From assembly GCF_001540865.1 (NCBI RefSeq), contig NC_033628.1, positions 12,561,517 to 12,625,516 of the forward strand: DNA of 64,000 bases. Reading direction: 5' to 3'. Origin of the DNA: Ananas comosus. Taxonomy: Eukaryota; Streptophyta; Magnoliopsida; Poales; Bromeliaceae. The position numbers and the translations under genes are program-made. Within the stretch, counting starts at the first letter, position 1. Every line of letters begins with the position of its first letter. The notes beneath the pieces were generated by a model. That model saw nothing but the letters and a program-made list of their open reading frames with translations. It ran no database searches and had not been told where the DNA came from. Below are positions 27,221 through 38,400 of this stretch, in pieces.

Positions 27221-28550
27221 TTGAGCTAGATACTTTTAGAAGCACCGAATCCTTGGGTAGTGTTTAGGTTCGCGGAACAAGGGGGAATAGCCCTTGTTCC
27301 CCTTTGTTCCCAAACGAAGTTTTGTTCCAGGGGAACAGTGTCCGGGGAGGTGTGGAACTAGCTGGTATAAGCACTGGACCTGCTGTTCACCCGTTGTCCA
27401 TGGAACAAGCTTGTTCCTGATGGAGAACAGATTATTAAAATCTATATTTAATTTTAATGGCAGTAATTATTAATAATCTAATAAATTTTAAATTATTATT
27501 TATTACTTAATTAATTAAATAATTTAAAGTCAATTTCTATTATAATTAATATAAATTAGATGTTATATATTATTAATTTTCTATTTATAATAATTATAAA
27601 TAATTATAATATTCATTATTTTTTTTTAATAATTATTATCTTAATGACATGATATTATTATAATTTTAGTTTATAATTATTATTTATAATTAAATAATAA
27701 TAATTATTTCAATTAATATTTATTATAATTTTTATTTTAATATTTAGATAATCATATTATTATAAGTTTTTATTTAATAATTAAGTATTGATAATATATT
27801 ATTTATTTAATTAATTAATAATTCTTTTCTTATAGATTTTGTATGGATTAGTATTAATTATTGTATTAATTTTATAATTAATAAAATAATTTATTATTAT
27901 TATAAATTTAATACTAATTAGTTATAATAATTCAGATAATCAATTTATTATTAATTTTTATAATTAATTAATAAAGAATAATTATAATTATTATTATTTA
28001 TTTAATAATTAATAATAATATTACTAATAATAATAATAAATTACTTTAGATAATCCATATTATTAATTTATTATTTATAATTAATTATTAATAATAATTA
28101 TTATTTATAATTAATTATTAATAATTAATTTCTTATTTATTTTTAAGTAATATTTTTATTACTATTAATTACATAATATAATTTTAATTTCAAATTATAA
28201 CTCTTATTCCTCTTGTTCCAATCTAACCATCCAAACACTATTTACCTTATTCCTAGGAACAACCTAATTTTCATCCAAACGCAAAATTGGTCTAGTTCCT
28301 GCTTATATCTGAACTTGTACCTATCCCTAGAACTAGCAGTTCTTACTTATGCCCGAACCAAACGCAGCCTTGGTGTTTTTAAGTTTCTGGCCTTTGGATC
28401 TACTACCCAATTACTAATACCCTTTGGATCAAACACTATTCCACCTATCACCACCTACCACCATTATCTCAACCATACATCTCTCCATCCAATGGTTAAA
28501 AATTCAAAAACACCACCCCTTTGGTGCTTTTGAGAAATATTCTAGCTCAA

Positions 28551-28554
<4 letters not shown>
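27221..28554. mobile_element. Type B foldback MITE, copy 3, split by a nested element
   Basis: The left end (ttgagctagatacttttaga) is at 27221 and the right end (gagaaatattctagctcaac) at about 28552, next to TA runs. The body is interrupted at 27257-28367 by another transposon. The ccacctatcaccacctacca block of type B is at about 28441. Confidence 0.7.
27257..28367. mobile_element. Nested DNA transposon with extremely AT-rich core
   Basis: An insertion of about 1.1 kb in the type B element. Its ends are inverted (left tgtttaggttcg, right cgaaccaaacgca) and a 6-bp repeat, ccttgg, flanks it (27251-27256 and 28368-28373). The core, about 27430-28200, is almost only A and T in short palindromes (taattattaataat type). 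The superfamily is uncertain; the gtttgg-type end occurs in several plant groups. Non-coding. Confidence 0.65.
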
Positions 28555-28580
<26 letters not shown>

Positions 28581-28581
<1 letters not shown>

Positions 28582-29121
28582 GCTAGGCTCCTATGCTTTC
28601 GAAAGTACGGAGGCCTCCGTACTTATAAATTATTTTCGATGATGGGACATCCGATTCAGCGATCGGTTCTGTTAAACTTGATCTGTGCTATTGGAACTAT
28701 CTAGAAACCAAATTTCATAACTTTTGACTTCGTTTGTCTAGTAAACGAGCAGCCTCAAAATGAATGGCTGAAAATGAAAGTCTCATAAAAAATAATGATA
28801 AAGGACTCAAATTTTAAATCGGAAGTATTGATCTTGCTACTGATGTTAAGTAGAATTTTCTATTAAATTTTTATGTAATTTGGATACTTCTACACCGTTG
28901 AACTTAAAAACGTGCCACATCGGCCGTTAAAATAGTTATTTTTGAGACATTTTGATCGCTTAGTAAGTGATGTCAAAAAATTATAAATTTTGGTTTCTAG
29001 ATAGTTCCAATAGGGTAGATTGTACTTAATGGAGCAGATCGTCGAATCGGATGTCCTATCATCGAAAATAATTTACAAGCACTGAGGTCTCTGTACTTTC
29101 GAAAGTACAGAAGATGTATTC
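28581..29121. mobile_element. TA-flanked foldback element, type A, copy 3
   Basis: Ends ggctcctatgctttcgaaag (left) and ctttcgaaagtacagaag (right) are inverted. The interior repeats the type A blocks (cgatcggttctgttaaactt and its inverted partner). It lies between TA runs at 28556-28580 and 29121-29141. Confidence 0.75.

Positions 29122-29186
<65 letters not shown>
29121..29186. repeat. (TA)n-(GA)n microsatellite
   Basis: A TA run of about 20 bp continues directly into about 45 bp of GA repeats, between a type A and a type D element. Confidence 0.95.
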
Positions 29187-29191
<5 letters not shown>

Positions 29192-29932
29192 CTACTATAC
29201 TCTTATGAGTATAGACTCTTTTATATTTATAAGTTTTCGACCATTTTCATCCGTTAAATCATGCTATTCAACTAATCACCCACTCAATCCTAAGAGACCA
29301 CTATCATCCTAATCGCACATCCAACGGTCGAAAATTTATAAGTATAAAGGGGTCTATACTCAATAGAGTATAGTAGCCTATATCTAGAATTAGGCTACTA
29401 CACTATTAATAGTACCAACCGCTTGCTATTAGGTTTTTGGCCCTTAATGAAGGGATGTGCGGTCAGGATGATAGTAGTCCCGTAGGATTGAGTGGTGGCT
29501 AGTTGAATAGTATGATTTAACGGATGAAAATGACCAGAGGGGTTGATCTAACGGTAGAAAATTCGATAGCACCAAACTCTTGCTATTATCGATAGTATAG
29601 TAGCCAGACTCTATATATATAGGTAGATCTAACGGCAGAAAACTCGATAGCACAAAGCGCTTTGTACTATCGATAGTATAAATAGTATAGTAGCCAAACT
29701 ATATAGAGAGAGAGAGAGAGAGAAAGTCCGGCTACTATGTTATCGATAATACCAAATACTTGGTGTTATCGAATTTTGTGCCGTTAGATTTACCCCTTTA
29801 ATCATTTCCACCTGTTAGATCATACTATTCAACTAACCACCCACTCAATCCTAGAAAATCACTATCATCCTAATCGCACATCCCTTCATCCAATGACCAA
29901 AAATGGTTGATACTATTAATAGTATAGTAGAC

Positions 29933-29940
<8 letters not shown>
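29187..29940. mobile_element. Cluster of three type D foldback MITEs
   Basis: Copies lie at about 29187-29385, 29386-29610 and 29725-29935. Each has inverted ends (for example ggctactacactattaatag against atcgatagtatagtagcc) and shared inner blocks (ttcaactaatcacccactca in one orientation, gattgagtggtggctagttg in the other). Short TA or GA runs separate them. Confidence 0.65.
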
Positions 29941-29967
<27 letters not shown>

Positions 29968-29970
<3 letters not shown>

Positions 29971-30106
29971 TTTGAGCTAGAATACTATTGATAGCAAACG
30001 GACTCCGTTGCCACCCATTTGTTTTCGATGATGGAGCCTCCAAATTGACGATCGGTACCGTTGAACATGATCTATACCACTTGAAGTATCTAGAAATCAA
30101 ATTTCA
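29968..30106. mobile_element. Foldback element, type C, cut off at an N
   Basis: Only the left ~140 bp of a type C element is present (compare 60453-60600: gaatactatcgatagcaaat and atcggcaccgttgaacatga). It stops mid-element exactly at the ambiguous base 30107, after which unrelated genic sequence begins. Confidence 0.75.
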
Positions 30107-30107
30107 T

Positions 30108-30594
30108 NCATGGTGCTGAGGCTTCTTCTTTGCTTCGAACGATTCCCAAACACCCTCACTTCCCCCTGCGCTTTCCTCCTGCAAAACCCCACCAAAATCC
30201 GAAGCAAAACCCGCAATTCACAACCAACCCAACTCATCAGAACACCATCTCAATCCGAAAATCGAAAAAGTGAGTCACCTTTCTCCGGCCATAGCCGTAG
30301 CCGCTCCCCTGCTTCGGCCCCTCGTCCTTCTCCTGTTCACCGCTTGAGACGACCTGCGAAATCCACACCCCGCATCACCACCAAAGGAGTAGAACACACG
30401 ATTACCAAAAAAGTAGTAGTAGTAGTAGTAGTAGAAGGAGAAGAGGCGGAGACCTCGGCCCATGTGGATCTGGATCGAAGCTCCTCGTCCTCGGCGGGGG
30501 GAGGACGAGCTTGGGCTCTCCTCGGGGGAGCTTCGTCGCCTCCATCAATGGCGTCGAGGGCGACATTGATCAAACCCTTGATGAGACCTTCCAT
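30108..30594 (-). CDS. Partial small plant protein of unknown function (MEGLIKGLI N-terminus)
   Basis: Proposed exon 1 is 30594-30454 (47 aa: MEGLIKGLINVAL..., acidic/proline linker, ending RSRSTWAE) and exon 2 starts at 30178 after a T-rich acceptor and continues into the N at 30107 (frame EESAGGSEGVWESFEAKKKP). The combination of the MEGL start, an SRSTWAE block and a W-E...KKKP block is, to my memory, found in small uncharacterised plant proteins; this is recall, not a search. The 3' end is missing because of the N. A poly-Thr stretch in the unspliced reading comes from a GTA microsatellite that would lie in the intron. The overlapping plus-strand ORF (30110-30655) is less likely real. Confidence 0.42.
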
Positions 30595-30672
30595 TTTTAG
30601 CTTCCTCTCTCTCTCTCTCCTTCCCACTCTTTTTAGTCTCCTTGGATCAGGATAATTAATAAATTAATTAAT

Positions 30673-30708
<36 letters not shown>

Positions 30709-32436
30709 TGGGGTAGTCGTGGATTATTAATTGCGTAGTAAAGTAGTAGAGGGAGAGTCGTCGCCAACGTGAAATCGTCTTCGAACGAATGGTATTGGTG
30801 AAAGGGAGAGAAAAGGAGGGAACAGGAGGGCGTCGGCCGTGGCGGGTAATGGCATTATGGTGATTTTCAGATATATATTTTTTTAAAGTTTAATTTTTAT
30901 ATATTATTTTTATAAAAATTTTGATATTTTTAAATATATTAATATCCTTAGAATACGTTAAAATAATTTAGTTAACTATAAGTTAAATACTTAATCCTGA
31001 TTAGTTTTTGATATTTTTATTTTTTTTAATATTATATTGTTATGATTTTTAGAGGGGCATATTTATTATGATAAAATTGAGAATATAAACAATTTTCTGA
31101 CTGTAATAAATCAGAAAGGCATATTTGAAAACATCAAAATTTTTTTAGAGATAATACATGAAACCTTAACGTTGTAGGAATATATTTATCATTCACTATA
31201 TTTATACGAATATGTGTGAAATTATTTTTTTATTTTTTGATATGAAACACGATTTTTTTTAATTATTTGATTATCAGTTACCATCTCAAACCATTTCGGA
31301 TGGATCGGAATTCGGAGCGAAAACACTGGATCCGGATCCATTTGCATCCTCGTTGGCTGTCCGGTCCCGCCCGTTTTATATATCCTACATGCAACCCCCA
31401 TGTTCAATTCCTCTTGAGTTGGAGTACGACTTCCGTTTGTCTCGACCGTATAAACCGACTTTTTTTTTTTTCTTTTCTTTTTGGCCAGAAGATTTTTTTA
31501 AAAATTTTTAATGGCCAAAACTTTTATTGTTCAATAGATAAGCCGTAGGAGAACTTGGAAATAGCCAAACCATTTAGATTAGAGCAATTTAATCTGTATA
31601 CCCTAAAAAGTGAGTAAATTTTATACCCTTCTATCTAAGGTTCAATATTTATTTTTATTCACATATATTAAAAATTCAAAAGGATATTGAAATTTAATCG
31701 TTTGTACCACAAGTTTATGTAAATTTAATTCACGCAAAAAAAAATTGGTAAAGGTGACTCATAATATAAATAACTCTCATTCAAATTCCACAAGTTTAGG
31801 TTGGATTTAATAAGAATTCACCTACTATTATTAATTATACATTACCAACAGCTCCAAGATACTCCTTAAATTAGTTATAATTTTTTTTTTGTACTGTGAA
31901 ACAAAAAAAATAATCGAAATAATTCCTCTTTTACAGAAAAATAAAACGAAATCTTTTCAGTTGAACTCTGACACACAATTTCTTTTATAAATGGATTCAA
32001 CTGAATTCTTCTCAACTGAGTTCTATCAAATTCTACTTAAATTTGGCACCGAACGAAGTGTAGAAGGTCAAGAATATGGGTATTCCGTGGACTATCCCAA
32101 TACTGCAATTTGTTCCCTATACTCGGCGACTTTAGTCCTGAACTTCCATATATTATACAGTTTACTATCTCACCGCAACCGGTAAATAAAAACCTTTAAT
32201 TTATCCTATAAACTGACTTTTTAAATCCTGTTTGACAAAATGATTTTTGTAGGCGGACCCACCGCCAACATAGTTATAGCACTTTCTATTCATATTAACC
32301 TTCAAGAAATAAAGGTAATATAGACGCCTACCCCACGACCACCTACAACTACAAGAAATAGAAGCCTCAGAAATTTACAAACCAATGCTTCCGCTAAGTA
32401 AAGCCATTCTATACAGTTTCTGCCAATACAAGATGC
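30595..32436. other. Spacer: promoter side of the small gene and 3' flank of VPS13
   Basis: A (GA)n run at 30674-30702 lies in the probable 5' UTR or promoter of the minus-strand small gene. The rest is AT-rich without a supported gene. The ORFs at 31267-31548 and 31991-32185 have no recognisable domain; the latter lies in sequence that looks transposon-derived. The right end should hold the VPS13 3' UTR. Confidence 0.5.
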
Positions 32437-35400
32437 TCATTTGCTATCCGAAGGTCCTTCCGATAATTGGGGAACATGAGAATCAGAAACCCTCATGGGC
32501 CTCCACTCGCATTCTTCCTTGGGGCGTCGCAGGGCAATGAACTGAAGAGCCTCGCTTTGCAGCTGATACACGTAACAAGCCCATGGGTAGGCGTCCGGCG
32601 CGGTCCAAACCATCTGCTCCTCAAATTGTGTGTCCTCAACTATCCTTTCACTCACGCAGTATGCGAGCTCGAGCGGTGGCTCCTGATAAGCACCCATGGC
32701 CACACATCCAACTGCGACGTATCCGTCTGACGGCCTTGGAAGCCAAATTGAAACTGGGGTGCTGTAGTCCTCGGCACAGTTCCTCCAAACCTACATTTAG
32801 ACAATACAGCATTTGATGCAATTTTATTTTACAGGAAGTTTGCTGCAAAGGTAATGGCAAGCAAATTCTGCTTTCTGTTACTCTGATAGATTAATATCAA
32901 ATATCCTCTATACGAGACTGTACTGCATGATTTCTATCCCGGGAACAGTGACAAATATCCTAAGGAAAACCTATTAGTGTGTTACCCTCACTGGATTTCG
33001 ATAGAAATTAGTGAGGATTGGGTATAATCGGGATCCACACAAGGAAATATTGCAACCACAAACCCCGAGAAATCGATATCCCTGTAATGAAGGGATACTT
33101 TTCTACCCGATACAAAAATCTTCCTAATGTTTGGTAGGATAGTGGGAGTACCTACCACTATACCTGCAACATGGCCTACAATTTGTGATATTCTCACCAG
33201 ATAACACAGTATACGGAGCAAGATAAGTAATATAAAGAAGTATCTTGACCAACATCATTACCAGGTCATAGCCAATAGGCAGTGCAAAGTTTCCGTCAGA
33301 ATTTCTGTAGATGGCAGCCACATGTGGTGGATGGGTGCCCACACGTGCAACATCTCCAACTGAAACATACCTGCAAAGAGTTATTCAGTGATTTGAGCTA
33401 ACGGATATAGCAAGAAACGACAGAAAGTGGAAAATAAAGAAATATCTTATCACAAGTTCATCATGAGGCTGAAAATTGAATTAATGGATCAGTTGACAGG
33501 GGAAAAGAACAAATTAATCATGACAACTGCAGCGTGGCAGCAGAAAACATCACAAGTGATAAGCAACAGCCCTGCTCCAAAATCCGCCCCCTTTTTTTTT
33601 CTTTTTTGCAAAATTAACTTTGACAGCTGCAAAAGACGAATCCCAATAATCTAACATACGGATGCAAGTAAAATTGTTTATTACCCATCAGGACAGAGAG
33701 GCCTCCAGATGCTGCATATTGAGCCATCATCTGCGACCTGAAAAATTTGTACAGCACATATAGATTTTGTGAAATGTTGCTTAACAATTAAAAAACAGTA
33801 AATAATATAAAAAATAGGATATGAACTTGATAACATTGGTAGCCACCTGCTTTGCAAATAATGTACATCGACCTCCACCTTCTCGTTCACTGGTCCAAAC
33901 TTTCTGAAAATTGACTGTGTGCTTTATAAATCTTTTGTCACCAGAGTTTGAACTTCCTCTTGGTCTTATCATAGGCTTCACAAGGCTATGTGATCCTCTG
34001 CCATCTATATCATCCCAAGCTAAGTGCACATAGCGCTGTTTTGAAGGGACCTGTATATTGTAGTTTAGATTCAAGAAGCTGTGATATCAATTTGACATAA
34101 TTATATGCCCCTGAATAATTATTTATTTGCATGCATATCCCTGCTAAATTTAAATAAAATATGTTCTATGTACCCTATTGTCAGACAATTCTCCAACTTT
34201 ACTGTTTTGTGCTTTCAAGGGGCATTATAAAAAGGCTAAATTATAGAAAACCCCTCTGTCAAAACTCGATTTTTCACTTTCTCCCCTGTCATTTAAAAAT
34301 CTACACTTTGCCCCCTTGTAAAATGAAAAATGTTTACAGGGGTGTACAGTGTGAACTATGATGACAAAATGGTCATTTTGCCCCTCACCATTTTGCCCCC
34401 TATCATATTCACAGGAGAGAAGGCTGAGGACATTTTTTGCATAAAAAATATATAATAATATTTTATAAACGGAACCCTAACGGATTACTAACGGCAGGGG
34501 GCGAAGCGAACATCTTTCGTTTTACAAGGGGGCAAAGTGTAGGTTTTTAAATGACAGGGGGGAAAGTAAAAAATCGGGTTTTGACATGAGGGTTTTATGT
34601 AATTTAGCCTTATAAAAATCAATCTTGTAAGGGGTAACTAGGTGATTTCGTAGAGAAATATATATGTAAAAGCCCCTGAAGAGTTCTAGTATGATACTGC
34701 TGAAAGAAAGTGAAAAATGAGTATGATACTGCTGAAAGAAAGAACAAAAAATGAAACCTTCAAAGCTATGATCCTCTTGTCAGTTTGGCTCACTTTCCAC
34801 GTTTTTCGAACAGAGGAACAAATCCTAACAGCCTGAGGCTCATTATCCTCATCTTCATCAGTGTTGCACTTGATAAGTCGTACAAAGCTTTCCGACCTCC
34901 TAAAGTTCTTGAGATGAATAATCAAGTGAGAAGGTCTGGGGTTTCTGACTTTCGCCAATTCCAGTGCCAGGAGTTCTTCCCAAGGTACGTCCCAGATAAT
35001 CTTGGAAGGTTTTTTGTCGATTTTATCTTGATCAGAACACTGAAATGAAGCACGATTGAAGGGAAGACTAAGCGACCAGGGGAAACAAAAAAAAGAAAGC
35101 AAAATCAAAATAGTTAAATAGCCTATTGTCACTACCCAACCTGAAGCAGCATGACACGTTTGTGTGTTACTAGAACAATCTTCTGGCGTGGCACCAAGAA
35201 ATGGTCCTCATAGTAATCGGACCAAGCATACTTGGAAGGTTCCTTGAATAGTTCAGTACAACCAAGATGACCACTAGCTTCAGCCAAATAAAGGACCATC
35301 TACAAAAGAGGGAAAATTGAAATTTTTTTAAGGCAAGTAGGTTACAAAGAACTAGTTAAAAGATGTTATTATATGCTTATGATTATTTCACCAGCACCAA

Positions 35401-38400
35401 CGTATGAATATTAAGCTAAGTAGATGCAAGTGCATTCCCAACTTGTTTTGCAAATGCTGCATGATAATAGCTACTTCACAGAACTTACAAGACCAAGGGG
35501 ATTAAACACTATAACCAAATAATAGAACCATGACATCAATGAAGTTGAGATAAATAGATTGTCATAATAGAAACATATAGCTATGTACAGCGAAGAAAAC
35601 GCATGTCAGTTCGGTAAGATCTAATTAATAATTCACTTTGAAGTATCATAATTTGCACAAAAACATTGTTACTACATGTAAGATGATGTTGAATCTTCAG
35701 ATTAAATTTGGTTTATTTTCTTTGCTCTTATTTCCTTTTTCTTGGTATTTCTGTTTCTTCATGCTTCCAGGTAATTGCTCTTATTACACAAAAAGAATTG
35801 GAAAGACAAAGCTACCTGTCCGTCAGCTTCACTTTTATTATACTCTCTAATAATACCATCTGCATGAATAGCACGTGGGTTTCTAATCCTTTGGGCTACT
35901 GACTTATTATTCAATATCTCGAAGCATCTGACAAAGCTGGCGCCAATTCCGTCTACAGTTAAAGAAACAAAATCCAAAGCACCACTTAAAGGCTGAACAA
36001 CAAACCCGAGGAAAGCGCGCCCAAGTCCGTGAGCAAACCCAAGGAGACCGTGCTGTCTAGCACTCTCAACAGGCTTTGTCAAGACACCAGATACACCAAA
36101 GGCCACACTTTGAGCAAAAGCTTCTGATCCTTGAATTATCCCATCTCCTACACCGCTAATTCTCCTTGACCATACCTGAAACAGTGAGCACTATAAAGTA
36201 AGACGACTGAGGATAAGTGGGGGAGGGAATTTATATTTTTTTGCCCCCCTCACTTCACCTGTTTTGACCGCAATTGAAGAAATTGTCCATCTGTTGAAAG
36301 TTCTGCAAATCCTTTGCTAAGAGATGATAGAGTTGATTTTGTCATGCTAAGCACGTCCACAGAAAATATAAGATGCAAAGGATTGTGTACAAGGTCTCTC
36401 TTGACACGGTTCATAATAGCAGGAATGATGGAGCTTTTCTTCATGAACTTATTCCTGTGCATCACCTTTCTAAGATGCACCTGAGGCAAGGGCCAACGAA
36501 AAAGTTACAATTCATGTAATAAAGTGGCTACTGAGAAGGTGTGTAAAAATAGGGATGATGGAGCATTTCTTCATGAACTTATTCCTGTGCATCACCTTTC
36601 TAAGATGCACCTGAGGCAAGGGCCAACGAAAAAGTTACAATTCATGTAATAAAGTGGCAACTGAGAAAGTGTGTGAAGTTCAACCTTGATGACATGTAAA
36701 AATAGAAATTTTGGATTCTGTTTCTTTCCCTGAACTTCATTTTATCTTAAGTTGATCACATGAACATATCATGCTAACACAATAAACAAGTCCAAACCTG
36801 AATTTTGAAGGCACTGCCAATAGCAGACAATATAGGGCTCCAAATGCCAAGGACACCCTGCGGTCTTTGAGTTGGCGCAGTCTCCAGTGATATCTTCAGC
36901 CTTATCTCAGAAATATCTATCAGCCTATAAAAAGAAAAAGCATTCCTTCAATCACAAAATAACATTACATCTCAATTTAGAGAATTTATTACTAGGCAGG
37001 ATAATGTATATGCAAGCAAGGATTTTAAGTGCCGTGGCACGGGGTCGTGCCGGAAACTTGCAGGCACGGTATAGCATAGTGTGTGCCGATCATTAAAAAC
37101 TCATGTGTGCCGACACATAATAGTACGAAATATTTATTTTCTCTAGCAATAAAATATTTTAACTGTTTATTATGTATTTTTAACAAATATTTTGAACTTT
37201 ATTGAGAAAATTACTGACTAATTTAAAGAATAGGGGGTTTTGAGTTGTGTCATCGACACATGGGCTATATCATGCCAATATCTTATTGGCACGATACGGC
37301 ACGGTAGATACGGCTCGTGTCGCACTTAAATAATTGTATGCAAGTATTTTCCCCAAAATTGCTTAATAAAGGTTTTTTTTCAAAAAATTATAGGGGTTGA
37401 GAAAACCATCCTGGCAGACCACAACCTGAACTTTCAAGAATAAAGTTACAACTTACAAGAAGACATCCTAAAAGTCTTAGTAGTATTATTCACCACCCAT
37501 AGAACAAGTAGAGACTGGTAACATCACCTCTCACTAAACAAAAGACATCAAGGAGATAGTGGATTACTACGAAATTCTTTCCTACACCTTATATTCCACT
37601 TATTGATCACTCAATGTACTTGTTTTCCAATTGTGCTAATTGCTAAATCACACCAAATATCTAATATGCACACTAGAACAGCTAGAATGGAAATACTTCC
37701 GTAATTAGCTGAAGACCTGGCAAAGCGAGAAGTATATACACATCACGCAATATCTGAGATAGCATATCTTACTCTATTTGAATTTCTGGATCCACTTCTG
37801 CGACACTTGAACTGCTGGGATTACTGCCAATACGAAGGTTATTATAGAAGTCAACCAGAGCCCATATAATTGGCTCATGAATATTCAGTCTCCAAACCTT
37901 TTCAGCTACCTATCATAAAAGTAGAAAAAAAATGCTTGGTAGTGTTAAAAACAAAAGTACTGCAGTAGTATGTACTTTTACAAAAGATGAGGATAAATGT
38001 TCCTAAACAAAGTATTACCCGGATATACACATATGGATAGACTTGGGTGCCATCTGCAGTCTCGTTTCTTATAGTGATAGTTGTCTTAAAAACAGAATGG
38101 CGTAGATCAGGCTTGTCCTCAGGTGCCAAAAGAACAGGCATTAATGTCAATGGCAATTGATTATCTAGTTGTAAATAACCAATAATAAGCTTAAACCTGT
38201 CCAAGCAACAAAAAGTTCAATGTAACAGAAGTAAGACCAATTTACCAATATTTATGCAACAACAGTTTGTTCTTTTAATTATCCATATTTGTGCTTTCCG
38301 TGCTCAACTAAAAGTTCAATGTAACAGAAATAAGACAATTTACCAATATTTATGCAACAACAGTTTGTTCTTTTAATTATCCATATTTGTGCTTTCTGTG

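Noticed and set aside
30110..30655. 181-codon plus-strand ORF with Ser/Arg-rich composition
   Set aside because: No domain; the opposite strand has a MEGLIKGLI start with plausible splice sites. Poly-Val comes from a GTA microsatellite.
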